From contig NZ_CANRKH010000004.1 in the NCBI RefSeq assembly GCF_947631165.1, forward strand, positions 1 to 64,000: a stretch of DNA of 64,000 nt, given 5' to 3'. The stretch's first letter is position 1. The number at the start of each line of letters is the position of its first letter. The notes beneath the pieces are model-generated. The model searched no databases. It was given only the letters and a program-made list of their open reading frames with translations, and had not been told where the DNA came from. Shown piece after piece: positions 8,184 through 16,993 of this stretch. A program made the position numbers and the translations under genes. This DNA is from an uncultured Dysosmobacter sp. (GTDB lineage Bacteria > Bacillota > Clostridia > Oscillospirales > Oscillospiraceae).

Positions 8184-8801
8184 TCACGGGAACAGCCGTC
8201 CCAAAGCCAGCCGCAGCAGCGGCGGCGAGATCGCCAGATCTGCACCCACAGCCACCACCAGCACGCCGCAGCAGACAAACACTGTCATCCACCAATCCCG
8301 GCCATAGACCACCGGTGCGCGTCCTCTCCCAAGGGAAATAGCAGCCAGGGACATAGACCGCCCCCAAGCCGACGACGCCAACAGGAAAAAGACCGGCAGC
8401 GTCACCGCACACCGCAGACCGAACACTGCCAAGGCCAGCAGTACGCCGTCTCCGCCGAAGGCCGCTGTAAAGCAGCACACAGAAAAGGACAAAAACGTCC
8501 CAAACACAACGGCTGTACACGGCAGCAGCACCGCGCCGATAGATGCGAAGCCCAGCAGAAACGCCAGCAGCGGATAACGAAAATACAGGATCAAACAAGA
8601 CAGCCCCGTCTCCGCAGAGTTCCCGCCCTCCAAGGCCAGGTAGTCTGACAAGTACCGCTTCAGCTCGTCGCCAGTGGCGTCCGGTACTCGACCGGCCAAG
8701 ACCTGTCCCAAAACCACGCCACAGAAAAAGCACAATGCCAATAAAAAAAGGCGGGGCAGGGCCGTCGGCCCCCCCTGGGAAAGCCTGTGATGTGTTTTCA
8801 A
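8184..8801 (-). CDS. spoIIM: Stage II sporulation protein M
   Basis: 205 aa, with about five hydrophobic segments (residues 17-35, 69-90, 92-115, 119-143 and 169-193). SpoIIM forms the DMP complex with SpoIID and SpoIIP that thins septal peptidoglycan during engulfment. The start is TTG, preceded by GAGGTGAGG at 4-nt spacing. Upstream is a sigma-E-type promoter, consistent with mother-cell expression; xerD follows after 23 nt. Confidence 0.88.
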   Translation of the reverse strand: MKTHHRLSQGGPTALPRLFLLALCFFCGVVLGQVLAGRVPDATGDELKRYLSDYLALEGGNSAETGLSCLILYFRYPLLAFLLGFASIGAVLLPCTAVVFGTFLSFSVCCFTAAFGGDGVLLALAVFGLRCAVTLPVFFLLASSAWGRSMSLAAISLGRGRAPVVYGRDWWMTVFVCCGVLVVAVGADLAISPPLLRLALGRLFP

Positions 8802-8819
8802 ACCGCCTCACCTCGGGAC

Positions 8820-8849
8820 ATCCTATGTGGCACTCGGCGGTTTTATGAC
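8820..8849 (-). promoter_or_regulatory. sigma-E-type promoter of spoIIM
   Basis: GTCATA (8844-8849), 16 nt after the ATA, then CATAGGAT (8820-8827). This is the ATA-N16-CATAnnnT geometry of mother-cell sigma-E promoters and is spaced identically to the element before spoIIIAA in this window. The predicted start lies just before the spoIIM SD. Confidence 0.65.
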
Positions 8850-9040
8850 CCGTTGACATAAACGCTTTACGTCTCTCATCATAGTCCTTTCTTCCAAATT
8901 TATCAAGGAATTTACGGGAAAAAGAAGTTTTTTGTCAGTTATGTCAAAATTTTATGTAAACATTATTATGTAAACTATATTAACCATGTGGCAGAGCAGT
9001 GCCGCCGAGGCCCTTTGCAAGTCAATATCTGGGGTCTTTC
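8850..9040. other. Intergenic region, no gene recognised
   Basis: AT-rich stretch without a supported ORF. The only structure seen is a direct repeat, TTATGTAAAC at 8952-8961 and 8966-8975 (14-bp period). No SCIFF peptide gene was found, although that gene often sits near TIGR04086-family genes in Clostridia. Confidence 0.4.
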
Positions 9041-9042
9041 AG

Positions 9043-9109
9043 AAAAAGAGCGCCCCATATCTGCCGCTTTTCTCCCCGCAAGTGGGGATGCCGGCACATA
9101 AGAGCGCTC
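9043..9109 (-). terminator. Large multi-stem terminator after the TIGR04086 gene
   Basis: On the minus strand an outer stem GAGCGC/GCGCTC encloses GCCG/CGGC and an inner CCCC-ACTTG-(C)GGGG hairpin, and the structure is followed directly by TTTTT. It begins 25 nt past the stop codon. Confidence 0.6.
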
Positions 9110-9133
9110 AAATTCAAAAACAAGTGGTAATTT

Positions 9134-9553
9134 TCAATTTTTGTGGAAATCCACAATTGACTTCCCTGCCCTTCTGGGCTTCCGTTTCCTTCTGCCCCCC
9201 AGCAGGCCAGCTAGCAGGCCCCCGGCCAGAGCGCACAGGAGCAGTCCTCCGCTTCGGCCTGTGTAGGCCACATTCTGCCACACGCCGAATCCCACCGCCA
9301 GCAGGACCAGGATGAAGCAGCCCACTGGCAGCAGCGCGGCTGGCAAGGTCCCGATGTTCATCCGCCGGGCCGAGACCAGTCCCCCGCTGAATGTCGCCGC
9401 CGCGCACAGGCCCGCCACCGCGGGGAAGGCAGCACTCTCCGGCAGCGTTCCCCGCACCAGCAGCCAGGCAAGCGCCAGCAGTCCCAACAGATATACTCCC
9501 AGAGCCAGCGCCGTTCCCAGAAGAGGCCCTGTCTCCTTCCTCTTTTTAGCCAT
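9134..9553 (-). CDS. TIGR04086-family membrane protein
   Basis: 139 aa with four hydrophobic segments (about residues 11-33, 42-63, 70-92 and 101-119) and a basic tail (GGRRKRKPRRAGK). The family is defined by this topology and by its location beside yajC in Clostridia; function unknown. GGGGAGG at 7-nt spacing supports the start. It lies 66 nt downstream of yajC in the same direction. Confidence 0.7.
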   Translation of the reverse strand: MAKKRKETGPLLGTALALGVYLLGLLALAWLLVRGTLPESAAFPAVAGLCAAATFSGGLVSARRMNIGTLPAALLPVGCFILVLLAVGFGVWQNVAYTGRSGGLLLCALAGGLLAGLLGGRRKRKPRRAGKSIVDFHKN

Positions 9554-9619
9554 GAAAAAACCTCCCCTGCAACATGCTGCTAGAGCATATTCCAGGGAAG
9601 GTCTCTTTATGAATCCAGT

Positions 9620-9967
9620 TTACTTCTCCTCAGCCTCGTCAGCAGGCTCGGTAGGCTCTTCGGGCAGCGCCTCTTCCTTGCCCTTCTTCTCCTCCGGCTG
9701 CTCGCTGCTCTGAACGCCCACAGTGGACACAGCCCACTTGGTCAGTTCCATGCGAACACGGTCCTCGCTGGTCTCAATAATGATGGTGTCCTTATTGACC
9801 ATCACGATCTTGCCCACGATACCGCCAATGGAGGTGATGACATCGCCTTTCTTCAGGCTGTCCCGCATCTCCTGAGCCTTCTTCTTCCGCTTGTTTTCAG
9901 GCCGGATCATCATGAAGTACATGATGAGCATGAAAACGACCAGCATAATCAAAAAACTAGCATCCAT
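9620..9967 (-). CDS. yajC: Preprotein translocase accessory subunit YajC
   Basis: 115 aa. One N-terminal membrane span (FLIMLVVFMLIMYFMMIRP), then the basic stretch NKRKKKAQEMRDSLKKGDVITSIGGIVGK characteristic of YajC, and an acidic tail (QPEEKKGKEEALPEEPTEPADEAEEK). Works with SecDF at the Sec translocon. Its promoter is immediately upstream, so it starts a unit with the TIGR04086 gene. Confidence 0.93.
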   Translation of the reverse strand: MDASFLIMLVVFMLIMYFMMIRPENKRKKKAQEMRDSLKKGDVITSIGGIVGKIVMVNKDTIIIETSEDRVRMELTKWAVSTVGVQSSEQPEEKKGKEEALPEEPTEPADEAEEK

Positions 9968-10009
9968 ATTGACTGAACTCCTTTTCCTCTGTAAATTCAG
10001 AATAATACC

Positions 10010-10037
10010 ATTATATCAGACAATAACAGTTTTGCAA
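10010..10037 (-). promoter_or_regulatory. sigma-A promoter of yajC
   Basis: TTGCAA (10032-10037), 16-nt spacer, TATAAT (10010-10015), 43 nt upstream of the yajC ATG. Confidence 0.65.
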
Positions 10038-10079
10038 GAACTTTCTTTTTTGCCGTCAGGCCGTGCAGGTCCGCGCCTT

Positions 10080-11213
10080 TCATACCCGTTCCTCCAGCCG
10101 TCCGCTGTATCGGGCGCGGAAGTCCGCAAAGGCCCCTTCGTCCAGGGCCTGCCGGATCTTGGTCATCAGATCGTTGTAGAAATACAGGTTATGGAGCACC
10201 GCCAGCCGCAATGCCAGCACCTCGTCCGCCTTGAACAGGTGCCGCAGATAGGCCCGGGAATAGTTCCGGCAGGCGGGACAGTGACAGCTCTCGCTGATGG
10301 GCCGCTCATCAGCGGCGTACTTCTCGTTGAGGATGTTTACCGTGCCCTCCCAGGTGAAGAGCTTGCCGTGGCGGCCGTTGCGGGAAGGCATCACGCAGTC
10401 GAAGAAGTCCACACCCCGGCTGACAGCCTCGATGATATTGCTGGGAGTTCCCACGCCCATGAGATACCGGGGCTTGTCCTCCGGCAGCTCCGGGGCAACC
10501 ACGTCGATCATCTCATACATCACCTCGGCAGGCTCCCCTACCGCCAGTCCTCCAATGGCGTAGCCATCGCAGTCCAGTTTCGCGATCTCCCGGGCGTGCC
10601 AGGCCCGGAGGTCAGGGAAGGTCGCACCCTGGTTGATTCCAAAGAGCATCTGGCCCGGATTCACCGTATCCGGAAGACCGTTGAGCCGGTCATGCTCCAG
10701 TTTACACCGCTCCAGCCAGCGGAGAGTCCTCTCAACCGAAGCCTTGGCATACTCGTAGCGAGCAGGATTTTCCACACATTCGTCAAAAGCCATGGCGATA
10801 TCGCTGCCCAGATTGGACTGGATCTGCATGGATTCCTCAGGCCCCATGAAGATCTTGCGGCCGTCGATGTGGCTGGCGAAATAGACGCCCTCTTCCTTGA
10901 TTTTCCGCAGAGACGCCAGGGAAAACACCTGGAACCCGCCGGAGTCCGTCAGGATGGGGCCGTCCCAGTTCATGAACTTATGGAGGCCGCCCAGCTGCCG
11001 CACCAGCTTGTCGCCGGGGCGCAGGTGGAGGTGATAGGTGTTGCTCAGCTCGATCTGGCAGCCCACCTCCTTCAGGTCCTGGGCGGACACGCCACCCTTG
11101 ATGGCCGCCTGGGTGCCCACGTTCATAAAAACAGGGGTCTGGACCACGCCGCCATGGGCGCAGGAAAACTGGCCGCGCCGTGCGCGGCCCTCGGTCTTGA
11201 GAACTTTGAACAT
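10080..11213 (-). CDS. tgt: tRNA-guanine transglycosylase
   Basis: 377 aa from MFKVLKTEGRARRGQFSC. Exchanges guanine-34 for the preQ1 base in GUN-anticodon tRNAs. DSGGFQVFSL carries the first catalytic Asp, GGLAVGEP the substrate-binding loop, DCVMPSRNGRHG the nucleophile Asp region, and CHCPACRNYSRAYLRHLF the zinc ligands. The start with AGAGG upstream was preferred to the ATG 12 nt earlier, which lacks an SD. It works with queA, from which it is separated by a regulator/small-ORF module. Confidence 0.97.
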   Translation of the reverse strand: MFKVLKTEGRARRGQFSCAHGGVVQTPVFMNVGTQAAIKGGVSAQDLKEVGCQIELSNTYHLHLRPGDKLVRQLGGLHKFMNWDGPILTDSGGFQVFSLASLRKIKEEGVYFASHIDGRKIFMGPEESMQIQSNLGSDIAMAFDECVENPARYEYAKASVERTLRWLERCKLEHDRLNGLPDTVNPGQMLFGINQGATFPDLRAWHAREIAKLDCDGYAIGGLAVGEPAEVMYEMIDVVAPELPEDKPRYLMGVGTPSNIIEAVSRGVDFFDCVMPSRNGRHGKLFTWEGTVNILNEKYAADERPISESCHCPACRNYSRAYLRHLFKADEVLALRLAVLHNLYFYNDLMTKIRQALDEGAFADFRARYSGRLEERV

Positions 11214-11253
11214 ATTTCCTCTCATTTCTTACTGATTTGATGCGGTACGTCTT

Positions 11254-11460
11254 TCAGCGCTTTTCCGTCCGCCCCGCCAGATAGTCCAGAGACACGCCGA
11301 AATGATCCGCCAGGGCAATGAAAGTATCCAGACTTGGCTGATGTTCGCCAGACTCCAGATATTGATAAGGCCGCTCCCGGATACCGATAGCAGCAGCAAC
11401 CTGCTTTTGCGTTTCTCCCCGTTCCTTGCGTAGTTCCTTTAATTTTTCACTCAGTCCCAT
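11254..11460 (-). CDS. XRE-family helix-turn-helix regulator
   Basis: 68 aa, MGLSEKLKELRKERGETQKQVAAAIGIRERPYQYLESGEHQPSLDTFIALADHFGVSLDYLAGRTEKR in outline: a single Cro/C1-type HTH filling the whole protein (recognition helix around RERPYQYLESG). AAGGGGGC precedes the start. It is divergent from a 71-residue ORF, and two identical inverted repeats lie in the shared 85-nt region; they are likely its operators. Confidence 0.9.
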   Translation of the reverse strand: MGLSEKLKELRKERGETQKQVAAAIGIRERPYQYLESGEHQPSLDTFIALADHFGVSLDYLAGRTEKR

Positions 11461-11470
11461 AATTGCCCCC

Positions 11471-11499
11471 TTGACACGCTTATTTGAGCGTGATACACT
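11471..11499 (+). promoter_or_regulatory. sigma-A promoter of the 71-aa gene, overlapped by operator 1
   Basis: TTGACA (11471-11476), 17-nt spacer, TACACT (11494-11499). The inverted repeat CACGCT-N6-AGCGTG (11475-11492) covers the end of the -35 box and the spacer, so a bound repressor would exclude RNA polymerase. Confidence 0.75.
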
Positions 11500-11512
11500 A
11501 TCCTTACATCGC

Positions 11513-11528
11513 ACGCTTTATATAGCGT
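11513..11528. promoter_or_regulatory. Operator 2, same half-sites as operator 1
   Basis: ACGCT-TTATAT-AGCGT: identical ACGCT/AGCGT arms and identical 6-bp spacing to the repeat at 11475-11492, with centres 37 bp apart. It lies between the predicted transcription start and the ribosome-binding site of the 71-aa gene. Confidence 0.65.
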
Positions 11529-11545
11529 TTGAAAGGAGTTTTTCT

Positions 11546-11761
11546 ATGTCGGACTTTATGAAGTGGCTCTATATCCACTACATCAAACCCTATCTGGACA
11601 CCGTGCCGCAGGACGACTACTTCTTCTGGCTCTCGCTCATGGACAGCGTAATGACCCCGGACATGCGGGAGAAATTTGAAAAATGCCAGGAATTTGCCGC
11701 CATTCACGCCTTTTTGCTGGGGCTTCGCACCGGACAAGGTCTGCCCGTTCCTATGAAATAA
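11546..11761 (+). CDS. Small hypothetical protein under XRE control
   Basis: 71 aa, [19 protein letters not shown] followed by [16 protein letters not shown] and [18 protein letters not shown]. No family recognised. GAAAGGAG at 7-nt spacing and a near-consensus promoter support expression. Aromatic-rich and probably helical; a toxin or phage-type accessory role is possible but only inferred from the divergent single-HTH regulator. Its 3' end overlaps the 3' end of queA by 11 nt on the opposite strand. Confidence 0.75.
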   Translation: MSDFMKWLYIHYIKPYLDTVPQDDYFFWLSLMDSVMTPDMREKFEKCQEFAAIHAFLLGLRTGQGLPVPMK

Positions 11762-12776
11762 ACATGGCGTCGCCAAAACTGAAGAACCGGTATTTTTCCC
11801 GCACGGCCTCCTGATAAGCATCCAGAATACGCTCCCGTCCGGCAAAGGCGGACACCAGCATGATGAGGGTGCTCTCCGGCAGGTGGAAATTGGTCACCAA
11901 ACCATCCATCACCTTGAATTTGTATCCCGGGTAGATATAGATGCTGGTCCACCCCGCTTTGGCCTCCATGGTGCCGTCGTCATTGGCCCAGGATTCCAGC
12001 GTCCGGCAGGAAGTGGTCCCCACGCAGATGCAGCGTCCGCCGCTGGCCCTGGTGCGATTGATCAGATCTGCCGTCTCCTGAGAGATGACGCAGTATTCGC
12101 TGTGCATTTCATGATCTGTAATGTTTTCTTCCTTTACAGGGCGGAAGGTCCCAAGGCCAACGTGCAGCGTCACATAGCCGATGCCGACGCCCTTGGCCGC
12201 GATCTTTTCCAGCAGCTCAGGGGTAAAGTGCAGACCGGCCGTGGGGGCAGCAGCACTGCCCAGGACCTTGGAGTAAACGGTCTGATACCGCTCCTGGTCC
12301 TGCAGCTCCTCCTTGATGTAAGGCGGCAGAGGCATCTTGCCCAGCCGCTCCAACACCTCCAGGAAGATCCCCTCATAGTTGAAACGGACCAGTCGGTTTC
12401 CGTCCTCCACTTCGCCCACTACTTCCGCCGTCAGCTCTCCGTCTCCGAAGGACAGTTTCGCTCCCGTGCGCATTTTCCGTCCGGGCCGGACAAGGCATTC
12501 CCAGGTCTTGTCTCCCCTATCGATCAGCAGCAGCACCTCGCAGGCGCCGCCGCCCGGCAGCCGCTGGCCCAGGAGCCGCGCCGGAAGGACCCGGGAATCG
12601 TTCAGGATCAGGCAGTCACCGGGATTCAAAAAGTCCGGCAGCTCATAAAAGTGGTGGTGCGTCACCGCGCCCGTATTCCGGTCCAGGGTCATCAGGCGGG
12701 AAGCGTCCCGCTTTTCAATGGGCGTTTGGGCGATCAGTTCCGGTGGAAGCTCATAGTAAAAGTCGCTTGTTTTCAT
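11751..12776 (-). CDS. queA: S-adenosylmethionine:tRNA ribosyltransferase-isomerase
   Basis: 341 aa starting [19 protein letters not shown], the invariant QueA N-terminus; [30 protein letters not shown] and [17 protein letters not shown] are family motifs. It transfers the ribosyl part of SAM to preQ1-tRNA to make epoxyqueuosine. GGGG upstream of the ATG. Same direction as tgt downstream. Confidence 0.97.
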   Translation of the reverse strand: MKTSDFYYELPPELIAQTPIEKRDASRLMTLDRNTGAVTHHHFYELPDFLNPGDCLILNDSRVLPARLLGQRLPGGGACEVLLLIDRGDKTWECLVRPGRKMRTGAKLSFGDGELTAEVVGEVEDGNRLVRFNYEGIFLEVLERLGKMPLPPYIKEELQDQERYQTVYSKVLGSAAAPTAGLHFTPELLEKIAAKGVGIGYVTLHVGLGTFRPVKEENITDHEMHSEYCVISQETADLINRTRASGGRCICVGTTSCRTLESWANDDGTMEAKAGWTSIYIYPGYKFKVMDGLVTNFHLPESTLIMLVSAFAGRERILDAYQEAVREKYRFFSFGDAMFIS

Positions 12777-12789
12777 AGTAACCCCGCTA

Positions 12790-12826
12790 ACAATTAGGAA
12801 TGAGGAATGAGAAATTGGGAATTGCC
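12790..12826. repeat. TTAGGAATGAGGAATGAG-family repeat, copy 2 (partial)
   Basis: AATTAGGAATGAGGAATGAG followed by AAATTGGGAATT, matching the left arm of the repeat at 7149-7258. It lies between the SpoIID-like gene and queA; no inverted partner is evident here. Confidence 0.65.
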
Positions 12827-12837
12827 CTATTCCTGAT

Positions 12838-14490
12838 TCAATAGATTTCAATGTCTGTGTAATAAAATTCCAGGATCTCCAGATAGTCATAGCACGCTTC
12901 CGCCATGGCTTTAGCCCCGTACTGGCTCATGCCCACGTTGTGGCCGCTGCCGGTGCCGGTGATCGTGAAGCTGTCTGTCCCGGCGGACGAAGGCCTTGCC
13001 GTGGAGCCGCCGGCCGACACTGTGGAGGTGCCGGAGGAGGAGATCACGGAGACCGCGCCGCCATCCAGAGATGTGATCTTACCGCCGCCGGAGATCACAG
13101 CCACTCCGTCCAGAGAGGACAGACTGTCCCCAGAACTGTTGACGTAGACGCTTCCGCCGGAGACCGGCCCGCCGCCGTTGATGGAAAACCGCAGGCTCTT
13201 GACAGACTTATTGTAGGTACTGCTGTAAAAAATCGTCCGGCAGGTGTCGCCGGTGACGGTCTTTGTGCCGCCTGTCCCCTCAAAAATCACCTTTTTCACG
13301 TTGCCCATGGGGGTGTATTCCGAGACGTACACATTTTTCACTGTACCGACATCGTAGCCCTTCTGCTGAAGGATCCAGCTCAGCTCCGAGGCGGAATAGG
13401 TGACGGACCAGGTGTAGTTGGGGATGCTGATCCTTGCCTCATAGGGATCTTCCTTCCCCTGCAGATATCCCTTGGCCGTTCCCCACACATTGACGCAGTC
13501 CTCCGTGGCGCCGCCGTTGGAGGAGTGGTACACCGGGTCCTGGACCAGATAGCCGTCATAGTACAGCTTCTCCCCCGCTGTCTCATCCACCGCCTGGTCG
13601 CTGGCGGTGGAGGCCTGGCTGCGGCCGTTGTACACCTGGCAGTCGCTGGTGGCACACACGTCGATGTTGTAGGCGGTATGCTTGCTGGTGCGGCAGGCAT
13701 AGGTCCGGGCGCAGACCGCCTGGGCCTTCAGCGCCTCCAGAGGCCAGCTCCCGCTCATTTCCGAGGGGATGACGCCCTTCACATAATCCTCCAGGCTCAC
13801 CATGTTCACCACGCTGAGGTTCCCTCCAGTGACCCGGGGATAGGAAAATCCTCCCGCGTAGCGGTAGCCCTTGAACCAGGTGACCGGCTCCCCGCCCTGG
13901 CCGTCCGGCAAGACCCCCAGGTCCAAAATGCCGCTGCAGTCGAATTCAAAAATAACGTCCGTGGTCTTGGTCACCGTCACCATCACGCCAGTGGAAGAGG
14001 ACTGGACCGCGTATCCATCCAGATCTGCCGCCGCGTCCTCCGCTTCAGAGCGGGAATCATAGCAGCCGACCCGAACTACATATTCCCAATCGATCCAGGC
14101 AGGATACCCGCCCTGTTCCCAAGCTGCTTCCTGTGCCTCCTCGAAATCCCGGAAGCCGTCCAGCTCCACATGCCACGCCCCCATATGCCGGAAGCCGCCG
14201 GAGGGCGGGGCAGCGGAATAAGTCCCGCTGGTACTCATATAGATATCACCAGCGGCGGTCATGGAGATGGTCCGTTCGTCCGTCCAGCCCAAGGACGTGA
14301 AATCTCCGTCCTCATAATAGCCAAATTCGTAGCCGCTGCCCTCCGCGTTTTCCAGATTGGCGGAAAACAGAGCCGTGGAGCCATACCGAAGTCCGACCCG
14401 CACGGTTTCCAGCTCTTCCGCAGAGGCGGAAACGGCGGTCAAAGCGAAAAATGTCACAACAATAAATGCAGTCCACAGTATTTTTTTCAT
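12838..14490 (-). CDS. SpoIID/LytB-domain secreted protein
   Basis: 550 aa. Signal peptide ([24 protein letters not shown]), a SPOR-like segment ([21 protein letters not shown], about residues 135-155), then the SpoIID amidase-enhancer/lytic domain ([29 protein letters not shown], about residues 240-268) and C-terminal [16 protein letters not shown]. SpoIID proteins cleave denuded glycan during engulfment. It is longer than canonical SpoIID (about 340 aa) and may be a paralogue. GGGAGG supports the start. Confidence 0.85.
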   Translation of the reverse strand: MKKILWTAFIVVTFFALTAVSASAEELETVRVGLRYGSTALFSANLENAEGSGYEFGYYEDGDFTSLGWTDERTISMTAAGDIYMSTSGTYSAAPPSGGFRHMGAWHVELDGFRDFEEAQEAAWEQGGYPAWIDWEYVVRVGCYDSRSEAEDAAADLDGYAVQSSSTGVMVTVTKTTDVIFEFDCSGILDLGVLPDGQGGEPVTWFKGYRYAGGFSYPRVTGGNLSVVNMVSLEDYVKGVIPSEMSGSWPLEALKAQAVCARTYACRTSKHTAYNIDVCATSDCQVYNGRSQASTASDQAVDETAGEKLYYDGYLVQDPVYHSSNGGATEDCVNVWGTAKGYLQGKEDPYEARISIPNYTWSVTYSASELSWILQQKGYDVGTVKNVYVSEYTPMGNVKKVIFEGTGGTKTVTGDTCRTIFYSSTYNKSVKSLRFSINGGGPVSGGSVYVNSSGDSLSSLDGVAVISGGGKITSLDGGAVSVISSSGTSTVSAGGSTARPSSAGTDSFTITGTGSGHNVGMSQYGAKAMAEACYDYLEILEFYYTDIEIY

Positions 14491-14513
14491 GGAACCTCCC
14501 AATACCGGCAGTC

Positions 14514-14542
14514 TTGACGGAAGCTGCAAAGCGTGCTATCAT
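14514..14542 (+). promoter_or_regulatory. sigma-A promoter of asd
   Basis: TTGACG (14514-14519), 17-nt spacer, TATCAT (14537-14542). It leaves a leader of about 145 nt containing a GAAACAC/GTGTTTC hairpin; I could not match this leader to a known lysine riboswitch. Confidence 0.55.
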
Positions 14543-14693
14543 ACATCAAGAAAACAAATGTCCGTGTCAGAAACACATGCGACGTGTTTCCCATATGGAG
14601 AACATTATAGTATAAATGGCCCGAACATTCAACTAAAAATGATGGGACCGGACAATTTTTTGCCTGCCGCTCCCAAAACAGGAGGAACGACCT

Positions 14694-15785
14694 ATGAAAC
14701 AGTACAAAGTCGGCATCATCGGCTGCACCGGCATGGTGGGCCAGCGGTTCATCACACTGATGGAGAACCACCCCTGGTTCCAGCTCACTGCCATCGCGGC
14801 CAGCGCCCGCAGCGCCGGAAAGACCTATGAAGAGGCGGTGGAAGGCCGCTGGGCTATGGACCTTCCCCTGCCGGAGGAGGCCAAAAAGCTGGTGGTGCTG
14901 GATGCCGAGGCCGACGCTGAGAAGCTGGCCGGAATGGTGGATTTCTGCTTCTGCGCCGTGGATATGAAAAAAGAGGATATCCGCGCTTTGGAGGAGAAAT
15001 ACGCCAAACTGGAATGTCCCATCGTCTCCAATAACTCCGCCCACCGCTGGACCGACGACGTGCCCATGGTGGTGCCGGAGATCAACGCCGATCACATTCA
15101 GATCATCGAATCCCAGCGCAAGCGTCTGGGGACCAAGCGGGGCTTCATCGCCGTGAAGAGCAACTGCTCGCTCCAGAGCTACGTTCCCGCTCTGCACCCC
15201 CTGAGAAAGTATGGATTGGAACAGGTCCTGGTCTGCACCTATCAAGCCATCTCCGGTGCGGGAAAGACCTTCCAGCGCTGGCCTGAAATGGTGGATAACT
15301 GCATCCCCTACATCGGCGGCGAAGAGGAGAAGAGCGAGCAGGAGCCGCTGAAGCTGTGGGGCCATATCGAGAACGGCAAAATCGTCAAGGCAGCAGGTCC
15401 CTCTATCACCGCCCAGTGCTTCCGGGTCGCCTGTCAGGACGGCCACATGGCGGCCGTGTTCATGAAGTTTGCTGAGGGGCAGAAGCCCTCTATGGAACAG
15501 ATCAAGGCTGACTGGGCCGCTTTCCGCGGTCCCGCCCAGGAGCTGGACCTCCCCTCCGCCCCCAAGCAGTTCCTGCACTATTTTGAGGAGGAAAACCGCC
15601 CTCAGACCCGGCTGGACCGGAACCTGGAGCATGGCATGGCAGTCTCCATCGGCCGCCTGCGCCCAGACACCCAGTATGACTACAAATTTGCCTGCCTGAG
15701 CCACAACACCCTCCGGGGCGCCGCCGGCGGCGCGGTGCTGCTGGCAGAGCTGCTGTGCGCCAAGGGATACATCACAGCCAAATAA
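14694..15785 (+). CDS. asd: Aspartate-semialdehyde dehydrogenase
   Basis: 363 aa. NAD(P)-binding GIIGCTGMVGQRF at the N-terminus; catalytic cysteine in AVKSNCSLQSYVPAL; QAISGAG follows. Reduces aspartyl-4-phosphate to aspartate semialdehyde for lysine/DAP, threonine and methionine. Sequence type is the archaeal/fungal-like branch (SNNSAHRW, LRPDTQYDYKF) rather than the E. coli type. AGGAGG precedes the ATG; terminator follows at 15804; dapA is next. Confidence 0.96.
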   Translation: MKQYKVGIIGCTGMVGQRFITLMENHPWFQLTAIAASARSAGKTYEEAVEGRWAMDLPLPEEAKKLVVLDAEADAEKLAGMVDFCFCAVDMKKEDIRALEEKYAKLECPIVSNNSAHRWTDDVPMVVPEINADHIQIIESQRKRLGTKRGFIAVKSNCSLQSYVPALHPLRKYGLEQVLVCTYQAISGAGKTFQRWPEMVDNCIPYIGGEEEKSEQEPLKLWGHIENGKIVKAAGPSITAQCFRVACQDGHMAAVFMKFAEGQKPSMEQIKADWAAFRGPAQELDLPSAPKQFLHYFEEENRPQTRLDRNLEHGMAVSIGRLRPDTQYDYKFACLSHNTLRGAAGGAVLLAELLCAKGYITAK

Positions 15786-15803
15786 GCTCCAATAAAATAC
15801 CTG

Positions 15804-15841
15804 AAAAAGTGTGGGCGTCTAAAGGAACGTCCACTCTTTTT
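15804..15841 (+). terminator. Terminator after asd
   Basis: AAAAAG-GTGGGCGT stem pairing with ACGTCCAC-(T)CTTTTT, one G-U pair, ending in a T-run 18 nt after the asd stop. Confidence 0.8.
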
Positions 15842-15969
15842 CTCATGGGCTGCATAATTGGACATGTTTTGCATGTTTTACCGCATATTTTTACCTTATC
15901 GCGCATAAAGTGATACTGTATTCTGGTAACAGGCCCTTGACCTGTCCCCACAGAACAGGAGGTACTGAT

Positions 15970-16860
15970 ATGCGAAAGCCAATTTTCACCGGCTCCGGCG
16001 TGGCCATTGTGACCCCCTTCAACCGTGAGACCGTGGACTTTACGACCCTGCGGAAGCTCCTGGACTTTCAATTGGAAAACGGCACCGACGCCGTTATTGT
16101 CTGCGGCACCACCGGCGAGGCCTCCACCATGACCTACCATGAGCGGATGCGGACCATTGAGGTCTGTGTGGAGCATGTGGCGGGCCGGGTCCCGGTCATT
16201 GCCGGCAGCGGATCCAACTCCACGGAGATCTCGATGACGCTTTCCAAAGACGCGGAGCGAGCCGGAGCGGACGGCCTGCTTCTCGTAACGCCATATTACA
16301 ACAAGGCGACCCAAATGGGCCTGATCCGCCATTACAACATCATCGCCGACGCGGTGTCCATTCCATGCATCCTGTATAACGTCCCGTCCCGCACTGGGGT
16401 TCATATTACGGCAGAGACTTACGCGGAGCTGGCGAAGAACCCCAATATCAACGGCGTCAAGGAGGCCAGCGGGAACCTGGGCGTCATCCAGCGGACCCGG
16501 AACCTCTGTCCCGAGGATTTTTATATCTGGTCCGGCAATGACGACGAGACTGTGACCATCTGCGCGCTGGGAGGCGTGGGAGTTATCTCCGTAGCTGCCA
16601 ATATTATCCCCGCCCAGATGCACGCTCTGGTAAAGCTGTGTCAGGAAAATGACTTTGCCTCCGCTGGAAAGCTGCAATTGTACTTAAAGGAGCTTTGCGA
16701 CGCCATGTTCTGTGAGGTAAATCCCATCCCAGTGAAAACGGCTCTGAACCTATTGGGCTGGGAGGCTGGAGCGCTGCGGCTTCCATTGTGCGAGCCAAGC
16801 AAACCAAACCTGGAGCGGATCAAAAACATCCTCATAAAATACGGCCTTCTCCCTTGTTAA
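15970..16860 (+). CDS. dapA: 4-hydroxy-tetrahydrodipicolinate synthase
   Basis: 296 aa. CGTTGEASTM, LLVTPYYNKATQMG, the Schiff-base lysine in INGVKEASGNLG and YIWSGNDDE mark DapA. Condenses aspartate semialdehyde with pyruvate, the step after asd, so the pair feeds DAP for the wall and dipicolinate for spores. AGGAGG at 7-nt spacing fixes the start; the frame extends 20 codons upstream without support. Confidence 0.97.
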   Translation: MRKPIFTGSGVAIVTPFNRETVDFTTLRKLLDFQLENGTDAVIVCGTTGEASTMTYHERMRTIEVCVEHVAGRVPVIAGSGSNSTEISMTLSKDAERAGADGLLLVTPYYNKATQMGLIRHYNIIADAVSIPCILYNVPSRTGVHITAETYAELAKNPNINGVKEASGNLGVIQRTRNLCPEDFYIWSGNDDETVTICALGGVGVISVAANIIPAQMHALVKLCQENDFASAGKLQLYLKELCDAMFCEVNPIPVKTALNLLGWEAGALRLPLCEPSKPNLERIKNILIKYGLLPC

Positions 16861-16894
16861 AAAACCGCCCATGCCTCAGCATGGGCGGTTTTTT
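16859..16894 (+). terminator. Terminator after dapA, probably bidirectional
   Basis: AAAAAACCGCCCATGC / GCATGGGCGGTTTTTT with a CTCA loop; perfect 16-bp inverted repeat overlapping the dapA stop codon. It may also serve the convergent MFS gene. Confidence 0.92.
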
Positions 16895-16993
16895 GCAGAT
16901 GTGTTTCAGGGAGGCAGAACACAGGGCTATTCTCAATGGGTATCTGCCTTATTGGCAGTCTCTTTGATATTATTTTAGGTATAGCCGCAGTGT

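Noticed and set aside
8850-9040. SCIFF ranthipeptide gene expected near TIGR04086 genes
   Set aside because: No short frame with the six-cysteine pattern on either strand.
14543-14693. Lysine riboswitch in the asd leader
   Set aside because: The leader has one small hairpin and lacks the five-helix core I would expect; no terminator/antiterminator pair.
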